From: Drosophila pseudoobscura
Taxonomy: Eukaryota; Arthropoda; Insecta; Diptera; Drosophilidae
Assembly (NCBI RefSeq): GCF_009870125.1
Contig: NC_046679.1
Location: 22,754,001-22,818,000 of the forward strand
Length of the DNA: 64,000 bases
Direction: 5' to 3'
Of the stretch, positions 19,102 through 33,186 are shown one piece after another (position 1 is the stretch's first letter; every line of letters starts with the position of its first letter). The translations under genes were made by a program, and so were the position numbers. The notes below the pieces were generated by a model. The model was not told the DNA's origin. It saw only the letters and a list, made by a program, of their open reading frames with translations, and ran no database searches.

Positions 19102-21464
19102 GAGAGTCTGTTTTTGCTTCCCCACTTCCCCTGTCGATGATTATTATGTATGCTTAAATTCTATGCACGTACCGGCACTGAAGCTTATCTGTATCGAATA
19201 TGATTAAGTGCGCTGCGCTGCCTCTCGACGGTCTCAAGTCCCAGGTCCAGGTCTAGGCAGGGCAGGCTAGGGGAACGAACCGGACCGAAACCAGGCCCAG
19301 TCACTGTCCCAGACCCAGGGCCAGGAGACAGAGACACAGAGACCTGAACGTGCCACATTGAAAAGGGCACACAAAAGAGGCAGGAGACGGGGACGGAGAC
19401 GGAGACAAGCGCTTAAGTAAACAAAAAACAACAATTGCAGGCAGCAGCCTCCATCCAGGGTTCTGGCTCAGCCAAATCCTCGCCAGTCATCTCCCCAGGT
19501 CCATTTTGGCATTTGCATTTTCTGGATAATTCATTAAATGCAGAACTTGTGCCTTCTTTTTTACCTATTAAATTGTATAACATAAAGCGGAATTTGCATT
19601 TCTTTGTACTACTCCTACATTGCAATAAATGGAAGCGACGTTTCCGAGTATCGTAGATATTTCTGTGAAATTTCAACAATTACTTTCATTCATGGCTATG
19701 TGGAAGGCCTGCCACTGCCACTCACAATCACCTACTTTGCATTTGAATATTCAAATTGAATCGATTTTCATCTTTTGAAAGCGCCTGAGAAAATTTTAAA
19801 TGGAATTATAGCGAATGGAAATTATGCATACAAAAATTATTTTAATTTATGGTTTGGGAATAAGTGTTTATATGGATATTGAGGGGAGGTTCCAGTGCCC
19901 AGGTTTTTCTGAGATGACAAGTATTTTTGGTTAAGAGTGGCATTTCAATAACAACAAAAAAACCCTTCGAATGAAGCATATTTGGGTCATACAACAGGCA
20001 GCGAAAATCAAGTAAATTCATAAAGTAAATATCTTTAGAACGCAGTCTTCCTATGATAGTCTTATGATAGGCCTTGGCCTAATCCCTCTGTGCAGTTATA
20101 GTCAGATTAGTTATCTTTGAAGCCGATTGATCACTGTAAAAATTGTGGCAGATGTTACTGAAATAATATTTGGAAACACTTTGTTCAGGAATCATAACGT
20201 CGAAGGGCATCGCACACCCTTATTTAAATTACAATTAAAAAATAATTTACTTTGATTTAGATGTAAATGTATTCAAAAGTCTCTTAACTACGATCCTGAT
20301 TCAATTTAAATTGAAATTAAACCACTTTAATATATAAGCATATTATATTAAATTGGTAGAAAATGTATTTAATTGAACTATGAAATATATTTATTTTAAT
20401 TATGAAATATGGTTAAATAAATTATTTGTATATTAATGTCAAAATGTAATTGAAAAAATATTGAAATTTTAATATTTCCACTCTTGGAAATATTTAAATC
20501 TAAGTGAAAATATTACAAACTCATGGCATATTTCTCTGGTTGTAAGGACAACAAAAACAATATAATTTAACCACCAAATACAACATGAGACATATATAAA
20601 TCATAGCCGTTATTGTATATCTTGAAACAGAATATTTTGTTACAAGAAAACCCACTATATATTTTAATTTCTTTGAATTGAAATCTTCATTAATTACCGC
20701 AATCATTTGAGTAAGTCAAAAATTAGCATTTCAATAATTACTTGGCAGCGCTTTACGACAATTTGTAAATGCAAATCGGGAGGAGTACTTGGAGTACTTA
20801 TGAATGTGTGTATGTGTGTGTAAATAATCAAACAAATTAGTATGCAGGTGTCGCAGTTGTGGGCCATAAATCTGATTGGCCAAGTCGGGGAGATAAATAT
20901 GAACGAAACATGTTTGTTAATCCCTCCATTTGAATGGCGCAATATTCGATTTAATTATATTAATGTGATCTCTGAATTTATGTGATCCGGTGTGCTGCAT
21001 TCACTTGCAAGTGAAATGTATTCCATGTTTGTTCTTGAACTGGTTTACGAGTGTACACTGTACAGCCATGTGAAGTAATCTCGGAGCTGATATCAGAATG
21101 GGACTGGCAGTCGGGCCTGGGGTCTGGGGGTCTGAGGTCTGGGATTCGTTCTCTGATCTTAAGTAGTCTCGAAATCATTCTCAGCATGTGCAAATACTCT
21201 TTCAGTCGTCTTTGGAGAGCCTTCCCATGATTTATTTGATTTATAGCAATTGCTTTTTATATTACTTGTTGTTCGGCAATTTCCATTCTGCTTCTGCTGC
21301 TGCTTCCAAATCCGATATTCCTGAGGCACTTGAGGCCGAGAAGGAGATGGCTCTTGAAAAGCTGGCGGAGAGAAGGCCGCATTAAAATTCAACTCGTTCA
21401 AGTCGTGAAATGCTTAATACTTGAGATACTTTTGTGTTTTAATATTTGCATTAACATTTTGAGG

Positions 21465-21492
21465 GACGACGACAGCGACGACGACGACGACG
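21465..21492. repeat. GAC trinucleotide tract
   Basis: Nearly perfect GAC/GACGAC repeats with one AGC interruption. Confidence 0.75.
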
Positions 21493-22224
21493 CCCCGTCT
21501 TTGACTTTCCGCAAGCAATTTTCTAAAGGGTTTCCCCGCGCTTCCATTAAGGGTGGTTCGGATGCTATACTCGTACACACAATATTGTATATACTCGTAC
21601 TTACATACATTAAATTGCTTTCGTATGGCGCATTAATGATGCCAGGGGACTGTCAACCTGTCATTAAGCAGAACCAGATACCCAGATACTGATATGTATG
21701 TATGTGCCTCAGACAAAGATACATCCCATCCATCCCAACTGTGAAAGGTGCAAACATCCTGTGATGCCTGGGCTTGAGGGGCATGAATCTCACTTGAATG
21801 CAAAAAATTGCAAATAAACGGGAAGGCTGTAGAGAGCTGTAGAGAGCTGCAGAGAATCCTAAGAAATTCACACGATTCCCCGAGTCCTTTTCGGCCAACA
21901 AACAACAATGGAAGGGGCAGCGGCAACGGCAGAACGGTAAATGTCGGGCCAGATAAAAACCTCCGAGCCACTCCGAAGCGGCTGCTGTGCAAACAATTAA
22001 AGTGAGGAGAGCACACTGCAGGGAAACTGCAGGGGGAAAGGGCAGAGGCGTGTGCAAGGTGCACTCCTCGTCGTCATCGTCGACGTCGCCGCCAGGGCAC
22101 TTCCGCACACCCAAGAGATTGCACACAGCAAACGACAGATGCAGATAGAAACACAGCAGCAACACCATCAGTACCAGCGCGCTGGTAGAGATACAGCTAC
22201 AGAAATGGCAATGGCAACAGCGTA

Positions 22225-22276
22225 AAGATACAGATACGGATGCTACAGATACAGATACAGATACAGATACAGATAC
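22225..22276. repeat. ACAGAT hexamer tract
   Basis: Repeated ACAGAT with a few CGGATG/CGAAT variants. The same hexamer recurs loosely at 24271-24299. Confidence 0.8.
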
Positions 22277-22394
22277 GAATACGGTTGCTCAAGTGCCGAA
22301 AATAAAACGCAGACCGAGATTGCTCCCTTTGATGTGTGAGTGTCTGCAGTGCAATATTATTATGATTGATGGGCGAGAAAAAGAAGAAACAGAA

Positions 22395-22418
22395 CCCGAC
22401 CCCGACCCCGACCCCGAC
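22395..22418. repeat. CCCGA pentamer tract
   Basis: Four to five CCCGA units. Confidence 0.75.
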
Positions 22419-24270
22419 TCCGAACCCAACCAAAAACAGGCACCCCTGCAGATCCGATGGAATGGGAATGGTATCACATGTTGAACAGAACCAGAACCAG
22501 AACCCAAAGGAATACTATAAATTATGTTTACTTGTTCGCCGCTAAAATGAGGCCCCTAAATTGGTGTGGAAATATGGAAAGATTGCGATTGTAAAACTTT
22601 ATGGATGGTATCAGATATGTTCCAGGCCCTAAAGTAAGTATGGATCGGATATTTTATAGATAAGCATTCCCCTCGAAAAAGAGCTTCAGAAAGTATTGTA
22701 GAATCAAAAAAGGATTGCGATCGGAACAGGCATATTCCGGCTCTTTGTTCATTGGCTCTCTGCTTTTCTACGTATTTCTCGTTGGGTTTTATTTGTTTTT
22801 TTGTTCGGGCCGTCATGCGTATAGAATTTCATTTGATTGAGCGCTTAATCAAGCAAACATTAATGTGCACTTATTAATAATAAGTGTTCGCTGGGGCCCA
22901 ATTTTCGTTTATCTGCTCAGTCGTGGCTGAGTGACGCCCGTGCTGTGCTCTGTGTTCTGTGCTCTGTGTTCTGTGTGCTGGTCACGATGATGACTGAGCG
23001 AAGAACCTCGCAGGACTGCTTTCGATTGTGGGGAAATGGGGTATGGGGCAGCAACAAAAGCGGTGGCCAGATACAGATACCAGAACTCGTGGGTGTGTGA
23101 GCGCATAGAAACGCCTTTGAATGCTATCTGTGGCTCTTTTATGCGGGGAAACAACAATATTCCGGGGACCGTAATCAATCAGAGAGTGAGACCCCGAAAC
23201 CCTTCTTAATGAGTTTACAGAATTTAATCTTTTGAAAATAAACTCTGAAATCAATATTCTGCCCGCTCTTTCAAGTTTTGATAACTTCTGATGAGATATC
23301 AGGCTATTATTTTCGAGCCAAATTATCCCTTCTTTAGGGCTGTGTGGCGACTACAATTAGAATATTTAATAATGAATAATTTTATAGACATTTATTCTGA
23401 ATAATTTAGAGAAGTTTACCTAACCATGACCATCAGTATTTCATCATGCTCCCCTCAAAATCAAACAAAACATTGTTAGCTTTTCCGTATTTCATATGAA
23501 AAAACACTCATATTGATCTAAGAACCTCCACTGACCCCCTTTCGAGTGCTTTATCCTCTCGTGGCCATTCATTCATCCCACAGTGGGGACCACCCATTGA
23601 TATTGATAGAGAATCTTGAACAAGTTTAGGCTTACACGCCGCCGAGGATTATCCGTGTCGAAAGCTGAGTTATGTCATGCCCGACGAGAGCCAACAATGG
23701 TCGGACCTCTCCTATGCCTATCCCTGAAAAGAAAAGAATATATGTATATGATTCTTTCCTCTTTTTTGTTCTAAAAGAAAAAAAAAAGCCTCCATTGTGT
23801 GGCCTCGAGTTGATTGTTTCCCATTGTTTTTGTTGTAGTGGCAGCTTTTTTATTGTTAGTATTATTTTGCGTATTATTAAAGCGCATGCAGTCTTTATCA
23901 ATATATAGGAGTATACACATATTGTATGTATAGGTGGCTGTATCTGATTGTCTGCCTAAAAAACCAGCCGGCGGATGCTCAGTCGAGGAGGGGACTGTGG
24001 CTGTGACTGGGACTCAACCCGACTTTAAGCTTCTTTCTGTCTGAATGAATTGAGCGGGCCTTTTGCATTGCTGAACTGCTTTTCATTTTGTACGGGCCTC
24101 CTCCCCAGAAGTCTTCCTTCCCCCAGACATTGCGCTCATAGAATTTGTATGAAATTTAAATACCTATTCAGCATTCAAAATGCGAAGCGACAGCGCAAAG
24201 ACCTAAATACTTAAGTAGTTTCCGAGGGGCTGACAGAGACACGGCACCAGCAAACAGATACGAGCGCACA

Positions 24271-24299
24271 CAGATACAGCAGATACAGCAGATACAGCG
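24271..24299. repeat. CAGATACAG 9-mer tract
   Basis: Three units of CAGATACAG, related to the hexamer at 22225. Confidence 0.75.
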
Positions 24300-24400
24300 A
24301 CATGGCGGCGCTTTCATATGCAGACACACGTTTTGTTAGTTACAGATACAAAATAGAGGAGAAGGCCGGGCCGTAGATACAGATACGTATAGGGGCGGAG

Positions 24401-24428
24401 CAGAGGCAGAGGCAGAGGCAGAGGCAGA
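24401..24428. repeat. CAGAGG hexamer tract
   Basis: Four to five CAGAGG units. Confidence 0.75.
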
Positions 24429-26186
24429 CAAAGCAAGCTGGATTATGCCTCCTCCATCCGATCAACGAGTACTTCCAAGCATGCCCCCTCTGAGTGGCTG
24501 TGTGTGTGTGCCGCACGTAAGATTTAATCTTTATTGATTTATTTTGTTAGATTTTAATTTATGACACCGATGTAGGCAATCATTTTTTCTCTCTGTCCCT
24601 CGCCTCACTACCGCTCTCTCTTTTTCTCGCTGGCACTGCTGGGGCACGGAGAGTGCCCCCACTGCACACGCTGAGAGGCACCATAGCTCTTGGAAATGTT
24701 GGGGCACCGGGAACCAGCTGTGCCAGATTTCACGAGATACTGTGGCATGTAATTTGCATTGTGGGTGGATTAATTAATCAAGACATTGTTGCCGAGCTCC
24801 ATTCGAATGCTAATCAATTATGGATCTATAGGATGGGACGCTAGACAGTGCGTTCATGTGAAGAAGAGCGGGTTTCTGTCCACAAAGGTCGCCTGGAAGC
24901 AGGGTTAGCTTTCTCTCCGCCGGATAGGATAGGTCGTCATCCTTAAAATGAAAAAAATTGTTGTTGAGAGTTGGAAATTAGTTAGTGGCGTTAGTTACCC
25001 ATGGGACTTCCACTTTCTTTGGAGTCATGTTTCTGTAAATGGATCCAGAGGTGATGTTCGCCTTAGGTATAGGAATATATTGATTTCTTCTCAACCAGCC
25101 GCATAGTTTACTATACCCTACTACATTCTGTCTTAAGACTTATTTCTCCACCACCTTTCTTATTTTTTGCTTTTTGGGACATTTCCGTGCTGTAATCCCT
25201 GTGAAGCATCGTCTGTCTTACCATCTCTTTCACCTTCTTCAAGGATTATTTAGAGTGAAAACTTTCCATTACTTTTCGCTGCCATCCGAACCCCACACTA
25301 CCTGACAGCACCACCCACCCATCCGCCAACCCCTCACAGAACCGACCAACTTTGAGTAACGGCCCCGAAGCTCTTGCAACATATCAGGTCCAACCCCCAA
25401 CGTCATGGCTGACAACCCTGGCTGGTAACCTTTCATTTAACATTACCCACCAAAATCCCAGCAGCCAACTATTAATTTCCCGACCCCTCCTCCGTCCCAC
25501 CACCAGCAGCACCCCTACCCTTGGCACAAGCAACTATGAAACTTCAGCTGTAACGCACAGAAATTTTCATGTAATTTGCTTTCAAGTTAGGTTAAAAGTT
25601 TTCGCCGGAGCAGAAACCGTTAATCAACATTAATTACACATAACCTCGCACCAGGTCCAAGACTTGCCACGCCCACATGCGACATGCAAACGAAGATAAA
25701 GAAGAATATACAGAAGGGTGGCTTTTTGGGAAACCAAAGATCTGGATGCCCTACTAGAAGCTACTTATATGATTTAGTGATTCATTTCCCTGTGTTACTT
25801 ATAGACTTGTAGATCCTTTAGTGCACCCTTGCAAGTAAGGGGCTATTTAGAGGTAGATGGAGATGGTTCCATCGCGCTCTTAAGGTACGGTTTCTTCCCT
25901 ATTTGATTAGCAAAAACTTACTCCAAATCATAATACCCCTCTGCTAGGGTATTCAAATGGCGAAACAGAAATTGTAATTTACTTTAATGAGCAGCATTTA
26001 GTCAGCCCACAAGTCCAGTTTGAAAGAGGGAGGGTCGTACTGGGTGTACCATGATTGGATCGGAGTACCAGGAGAGTGTGAGAGAGAGAGAGAGGGAGGC
26101 ACGGACAGTGGGATGTCCACTCCGCAGTTGTGTAATTAAAGTTGGCATCACCGGCAATTGCATTTTGAATTTGAAACGGGCCGATG

Positions 26187-26234
26187 GACGACAACGACAA
26201 CGACAACGACTACGACATCGACGTGGACGTGGAC
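26187..26234. repeat. GACAAC / GTGGAC hexamer tract
   Basis: GACAAC units grading into GTGGAC units. Confidence 0.7.
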
Positions 26235-26581
26235 GGGGCCACGCACTCAATTGTCCGTGCCTCGTGCGGCCCACTCAAAGACATCACTCACTGACCCCCA
26301 CTCACCCGATCCGACAGACGCTGTCCCGAGCACCCTCCGTCTGCACCCGTGGCTCTGCCCTGTCTGTCCCATCCGTCGCCACTCGTAGTCGCCGCTCCGT
26401 AATCTGCAGGCTTATTGTTCTCCCTTGTTCAAGTTTCCGCTCCCACTCCCGCTCCCGTTCCAGTACCGTTTGTCGACGTTGTCGTTGTCGCATGTTCTTG
26501 GCATTTAATGAGTGTCTCTCTACATCGGCCCTGCCTTCTCTCTAAGAGTTCGATACTTGGGCCATTGATGTGTGGCTTCCA

Positions 26582-26619
26582 CATCGGCATCGGCACGGCA
26601 TCGGCACGGCATCGGCATT
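26582..26619. repeat. CATCGGCACGG 11-mer tract
   Basis: Three imperfect 11-base units. Confidence 0.7.
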
Positions 26620-26914
26620 GGCGTCTACTGTCTACCGTCTCCGCTTCGTTGGCCATTTTCGTATGCATGGCATGTATTTAAGTAGGCTGCTGTTAAGTGG
26701 ACATTAGGGGCATTCTGTGGATGCTATGTGGGCACACATATGCGGTGGGTGACCTTATATAGAGCACAGAGTCTTGACTGGCCACTTGCCATTCGCCTCG
26801 AGTGGCCATCGAAGAGAAATCACCAAGAATTCTATGCTCAAAATAGTTATTGACGGATGTCTGTTGGAGATCACTCTATACGTACTTACATATATCCAAA
26901 TGGTAGGTTGCCCG

Positions 26915-26950
26915 ACATACATACATGTATGTACGTATGTATGTATGTAT
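26915..26950. repeat. ACAT/ATGT inverted tetramer tract
   Basis: ACATAC units run into GTATGT units, so the tract is largely self-complementary and could fold into a hairpin. Confidence 0.7.
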
Positions 26951-27981
26951 GAGTGACTACTTCTTCGGAACTTATGCCGCATGGTGCATTGAAGATATGC
27001 AAATGAATGTCTGCAAAACGATATTAAGTGGGAGCTGCATCTGTAAAATTGTATTGGGCTAAGCTTATCGATCCATATGTAAGTACATATGTATTGGAAT
27101 AGTATCCCACTGGAAACATTCAAAATGTGCAGAGAATCGCATGTTGAAGATTTTATATGTTATGATCTATATATGGTATCTAGCAAATATAAAGCTTAAA
27201 CGAAACTTCCCTAAATCCCTAATAAAATATATTATCTCTTGGAATTATAACGTAGCATATAGCACTATATCATTTTCTCATAAAAATTAGGATTTTGATT
27301 GGATTCACAACTCCCTATGATTAATGGAGATCCATCTCTATTCATTATAGCATTAATTCACCTACTCTACGAAAAGTTGGCTTCATATCATACCATCTGT
27401 ATCTCCTACTGTGGCCCTGTTTAAACAGGCCTTAAGTTTACACATTTCCGAGTTCAGAACGTGTAAGATTACATTTTTTTATAATTTCCTTTTTTTTGCG
27501 GCGTTTCCTGTAGGACATTTTTATTGTGATCGATCTTCTTTCGGCAGTTTCCTAGCATCAAAGGTCGACTGTTGTTCGTTGAATTTTTGTCGTCTTGTAC
27601 TTTTTGGTCCTTACATCAGGCCATTACATTCGTTCGAATTTTATATTTATTCTGATTCTGCAAAATTATTTTCAAGAGGGTCCATTTTTAATATGATAAT
27701 GAGATGCATGGTTTTCAAAAGAAAGCTTAAGGACTTTCAAAGCTGAAAACCTGAAATTCTCCTCAACAAAAATTGTACAAAAGAAAAGAGTGGTTCTGGG
27801 TGTGACTGCTTTAGAGCTGCTGTCGGAGTGGCCAGTTTTTTTTTTTAAATCTTGCGGTTTATGTCGGCGTCTCCAGTATGGGTCGGAGCTGTGTCTACGG
27901 TTTCGTGTGGTATGCCACATATGGACCCGGTCCTCCCTGCTGCTGCCGGTGCATTCATGTGGAAATGAGTGCAGCCGCCAG

Positions 27982-28003
27982 CACACACACACACACACAC
28001 ACA
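27982..28003. repeat. CA microsatellite
   Basis: About eleven uninterrupted CA units. Confidence 0.9.
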
Positions 28004-28461
28004 ACACTGCATGCAACACAAAAACGAGGAGAGAAAAGGAAAATAAAACCAAAACCAAGCCTCGCACAGTGGGAAAACAATGCCAATGGTTGCCCCCCTT
28101 CTGTCGCTCCCTGTGTCAGAGCTTCTGCTTCTGCTGGCGACTGCTGCATAAGTGGTAATAATAATTCCGCTCAAGAGGCGTCGCCCGGCGTTTCATTTCA
28201 ATGACACACAAACCGTCGACAACAAGACCAGCCCTGAAGGAAATGACGAAGCTTTTGATACCCTTTCAGATGTGGCAATCGAGTCGTTCCTCTTGGGGTT
28301 GCAAACGTCGGGTCGGAATCATAGAACTCTGTATAGCGCTGCTGGATGCTGGAGATGGAGATGATTATTATGATGCCGCTGACGTGAATGGCAAAATGCT
28401 AAATGTTGGGTGCAGCAGAATCCGTGTTTTTGTCATCGAGGCGACCCGCATCGTCTAATGG

Positions 28462-28481
28462 CACACACACACACACACACA
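28462..28481. repeat. CA microsatellite
   Basis: Ten uninterrupted CA units. Confidence 0.9.
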
Positions 28482-31400
28482 GCAGTAAAGTGCACATATG
28501 ATCCAATCCGAGCTGCATTTGTAAGGGGGTCTCCGCTATAGAAGGAATACTGTATACCCTTTCTCCATGAGAAGTAAATAACATTGAACATGAATACAAA
28601 AGAATTTAATTGGTTTACCAACCGTCTTAGAAAACTTAAGGGCTATTCTGCAGTGTGCAAAGCCCACCGAAGAAATTCACCTTCTCTTCCTCTCTGACTC
28701 CTGCCCGCCGTCACTGATCGACTGCTACTCCTTTCCGATGGCTTAATATTGCGTATGCATGGCGGCGACTCGTCATCCATTCATTGCCCCTCCGACCGAC
28801 TGTCTATCGGCCTGTCCTCGCTGACGTTACCCCTTCCCATCGACTAACTCTGCTGCATTTCCCTGTCCCTTTCTACAACTGCCTCTGCTACCTCCTTCCC
28901 CCTCCCTGAGATTCCTTTGATTGCATTGTCTCGTCATGGTCTCGAGTGGTTCCTGGCACCGCTTTTTGCCCTCCTTCCCCTTTCTTTGTTGCTTTTCGCT
29001 TTTTATAGTTCTCACTCACTCCATTGTACGGGCCCCCCCCCCACCCCTTCTTCAACGTTTCTCTCTCTCTGCCGCTCACTTGACATACAATTATGCTGAT
29101 GACATTGTTGTTTATATGCATATGCCTTCCCTCGCTGATGTGCTTCTCCCTTTTCATTTCTACTACTTCTCCGCTGCTTCTGGTGGTGGTGCTCTGCTGC
29201 TAGCGCTGCGCCTCTGCCGCTTTTGCTTTACCCTCGATTCTGTTGCTTTTGATTCTGCTCTCTCTGCTGATGATGCGCTTATGCAAGGTGTATTTATAGC
29301 AGGTGACGCTGTCCCAAAAGGCGCTCCCACGATGCGAGCGCCATGTGCAAGCAGAGAGAGCGAAATATATAAATATGTAAACACCGTCGATGGACGGTAG
29401 AAACTCCTCACCTCGCACAAGTACACCTTGCGCAGAAGCTTCTGTATCTCCTCTAGTACTCTGCCTTCTCTATTCGTGTACCTTTTAGAAGGTATCAAGA
29501 TTTTGATGACATGTTTGAAACGTAGATCCTAATCCAGCAATATATTATGCTCTTGCATAACTCTGCCAAACTTGCTCCAAATCATACCACTATTTCCCAA
29601 ATTTATATGCCATACGTACAATACATAGATCTAATAGGGTATCCGAAGCTGTGGCGTCTACTTCTTTTTATTGCTTCCTTCATCTGTTGCAACAATAATG
29701 CGGACAATTTTTATGTGCATTCTGGGGCTGCACATCACCGCTGTTGCAGTTGCAGTTGCTGTTGCTGCCGCTGCGGTATAGGCCCATATATCTCTCTCGC
29801 TCGCGTTTCTCGCATATCTCTCTATATGGCCATAGCTGCATTTTTATTGTTATCGTTTCATTGCCATTTGCTGACGCTGACGCCGACGCCGACACCGAAG
29901 CCGAGGCCGAGGCGGACGTGGACGCTGCAGGAGCTCAAACAGCATCCGAATAAGAGCAGTTTCACTCGTTTCGCGGCGGCCTTAATTAAAAATTCTTTGG
30001 GTGTCAAATGGTCCAATGATGTAGATGTTGTTGCTCTGATAGCTCTAGGGTTTCCCTTTGACCAAGACGAGGTCTTCTGCCTTCTGCCTTCTGTCCGCTC
30101 GTCTTACCCTTCAAGGGCCCCCATCATCAGCTCAAGCGCGTTGTATTCATTCCAAGAAGCAACCGCATAAATTATTCCTTTGATATGGAACTACTAAGGA
30201 TTCCACAGAGTTGATCAAATGTCCTCAAAGGAGAATGAGATGAAGCGCACTGTAGATGGCCCTAAGATTACGTTTAATGAAGAGAAATGAATGAAATGGA
30301 TGACTTGACAGATTGAAGTTCCCAGTTTCCCATTTACCCATTTTCCCAACTTCCCTCAAACCCAGCGAGAATCTAATAAATTTCCACCAGCACGTATGTA
30401 ACACAAAATATGCGTGTAAATTTCATTTATTGATTTATGGGGAGGTATTCCACATATGAGGATAAATGCATGCGTTATAGGGTTGGGTGGAGAGGTGGAG
30501 AGGAGAGGGGATAACATTTGTATAAATACGCAGAATAATGGCATCTCCAATGTGCGAACTTCCTCTGACCATAAATCAAGATGAGCCCGGGACCAAACAA
30601 AACGATTTTCATTTTCATTCTATTTCTGCGTATCTCCGTCTCCTTTCCGCGAATACTGGTACATACTATGTATATTCTTTTTTTTTCGGCTGACTGCGCC
30701 TGGCTGGCCCCACCCTTTTTCTGTGGGTCGGTGGAAAAGTTCTATTTGATTTGGTATTAGGAAGGAGCAAAACTGCTGAGCTCACATAAATTCCGCTTTT
30801 AAACAGAAATTAGTGTGGGGCCAGGGCCGGAGAAGCGGCAGAACGGCATGGAACGGAACTTGGAACCGCCCGAGAGATTAAAGTTGGAAACGTGCTGAAG
30901 TACGTGGCTGGGAAATCATTTTGTTCTGGCTGCCTGGAAAATACTCGTTTATTTTTTGCCATCTCAGCCCTGCCCCGGCTCTGGCTCTCGCGCTGGCTCT
31001 GGCGCTGGCTGTGGATCTGTCGGAGAGATGGGACGTGAAAGTTTTTTGAACCGAAAATTACTTGTGCAAATATTGCTTTGTTCAATCGCCGGCTGCTTGG
31101 AAAATTATGAAGGAAAACTTGCCGCTACTGCTCTGCTCTGCGTTGGAGCAATTAGAAAAGTTTCCGGGCCAACTGTCTCAGATGGCATGAGGAGGAAACT
31201 TTTCCACCGAGCAAAATCAAAAATCAATAGCCAGGAGGACGAGAGAGACAAAGAAAGCAACTTCATTGCCACAAAATCACAAATTGAATTTCCCAAGAAG
31301 ACCCACACTCGCACTCGCACACAACCCCTTTCTTCCTTCTACCTTCTTCCTCTTCCTTCTGGCTTAGAGGGTGCCGTGCCTCTATTGACTTTACTGCTTT

Positions 31401-32632
31401 AATGAGATTCGATTCGATTCGATTCCCGGGGCTCTCTGCGCCGCTGTCAAGGCTGAGCGCATGCCTAACGCCCTTCCCGAAATCGTTTAATTGCACACGC
31501 GGCCCTTAAAAGAGACCGAAGTCGAGGTCCGTGGTCCGTGGTCCGGCACTACCTGCCCTATTCCCTGGTCCCTGGTGCCTGGTCCCTGTTCCCCAGGTCC
31601 CGAACACATGGCGCATAGAGCGAGTGCCTCGTAAAAAATTATCTCTTGCATTGTTTCGTGGCACGGTTGGGGTGCTCATAAAATCTAGCAGGGCCAGGCC
31701 GTGCCCAACCCTAGGCACGAAAATCAAACGACCCAGACCCAGACCCAACCCAACGCAACCGAACCGAACCGGCGACGGTCGGCATAAATCACTAGAAACT
31801 TGTTAATTGTGCGCCTATTTATTAGATGCATTTGGTGTTCGGGAAAAATTGGGCATCGAGGTGGTAAGTGATAGGAAAAAACAGACAGTCGACAGCCGAC
31901 AGGTGACTGGGGCTGAGGGAGTGCCCCTGCCTCGTACCCCTGCCTCTTGACTCTTTCCGAGTTCGATAAGATATAAAGACACTTCAGAGGCAGTGCAAAC
32001 GGACGGCGACAGCGACAGCCCCGACCAAAGTTGAGAAATCAAACGAGCCGTTTCAGAGAATTCATTTCAATCAAACACAACACTCATTGAAATTACGGAA
32101 CAAGAAAGCTTACTTTCTTTGGAAGAACACTTTATTGAGTGTTATTAAATATTAAAAGTGCCTTTTAGGAACAGGTTCTATATACATATCTCTTCTCTCC
32201 CATTGAGGAATACAATTGGATCAGAGCTATTTATAAGTTCACCTGCTAGGGGGTACTATCGATACAATTTAGCCCAGAACTTAACAACCACATATCTTTC
32301 TTTCCTTAATAATATCTTTTGTTAATGCATTCGAAGTGCCAAAAGTGCCTTGCAATTGTGTATGATCATAGCATGATCAATAGTTGGGATTGTAAGTAGG
32401 AAACCCTATAATTTCCAAGGGTATTTAAAGCTTCGACCCACTGCATCCGGTCTTGATTGCTTGTTTCAATGAAGCAATGTGGTTTAGCCACTTTTGATCT
32501 TAGTTAATCTTCATTTTGCAATAAAACCCGTTTCCCCTTCGGTTGAGTGTAGAATGATGCTGGCACAAACAGAGTTTTGAATATCATTCGGGGTAGTGGT
32601 AGTTGCAATCTGCTGCCAGTTAGATCGACATC

Positions 32633-33021
32633 ATGTCTCCTAGAACCATCAGTGCGGTGAGTCTCTGGGGATTCGATGAAGAATTTGTAGATAACTAAAG
32701 TCCCCCTAGTGGATTCTTGTCCTGTGGATTAGTTGCTGTGAGCTGGAATCAGCCTGCGGCAGGGAATACCAACTGAGGATCACCCGTCCAGATGGAACAG
32801 GATTTCGCACTGAATCGGTGGTCGAGGATGCGGAAGGCCATCGACAGATCGAGGGAGAAATTCGACAATCTTACAAAGAAGGAGGCACTCTAATCCTCTT
32901 TTACAAGGCTGGTCCTGATGGATATCGCAGTCGTTACACGTACGAGACTGGCGCACCTCTGAATGGTACGGCCTCTATAAAGAGAATCGGTGTGAATGCT
33001 TTAAAATCTTCAGCGGGCTAA
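32633..33021 (+). CDS. cuticular protein, Rebers-Riddiford (RR) type, 111 aa
   Basis: Predicted structural protein of the chitin-based cuticle, secreted by epidermis. Exons 32633-32656 and 32710-33021 around a 53 bp GT/AG intron. A first exon of only eight codons interrupted inside the signal peptide is the classic arrangement of insect cuticle genes. Residues 1-25 read as a signal peptide (MSPRTISAWILVLWISCCEL...). The RR chitin-binding signature G-x8-G-x6-Y-x-A-x-x-x-G-Y fits exactly at G57, G66, Y73, A75, G79, Y80. Only the usual acidic residue two after the Ala is replaced (Pro77). Possible N-glycosylation at N93-G-T. Shorter than many RR proteins and with weak aromatic content upstream of the signature. 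The open frame has no ATG in its first half, so it is easily missed without the intron. AATAAA at 33181-33186, ATTAAA at 33071-33076. Confidence 0.8.
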
Positions 33022-33180
33022 ACTTCAGCAAAGAATGTAATGTAATGTGTTCTATAAAATATTCAAATGAATTAAAATTTGGTTTTAAGTTTTAACTAAA
33101 TTTAATTTTATTTGTTTCAAATTTGTATCTAAAAATGTGATGTACCCTATAAAAGATTAATGTATGCAGCTTCACCTTAA

Positions 33181-33186
33181 AATAAA
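33181..33186 (+). terminator. possible poly(A) signal of the cuticular protein gene
   Basis: AATAAA 160 bases after the stop. An earlier ATTAAA at 33071-33076 is an alternative. Confidence 0.45.

Larger units (their letters stand above)
15694..32560. other. gene-poor region, no coding exon recognised
   Basis: Many open frames of 60-200 codons exist on both strands, but they run through simple repeats, lack initiator context, domains or exon-like boundaries, and often overlap antisense. None is convincing. The region holds the short tandem repeats listed separately and TA-rich tracts (20.2-20.5 kb). It could be intergenic regulatory DNA or a large intron. Confidence 0.6.

Noticed and set aside
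29547..30170. 207-codon open frame
   Set aside because: Runs through GCC/GAC-type simple sequence, antisense frame equally open, no domain or splice support.
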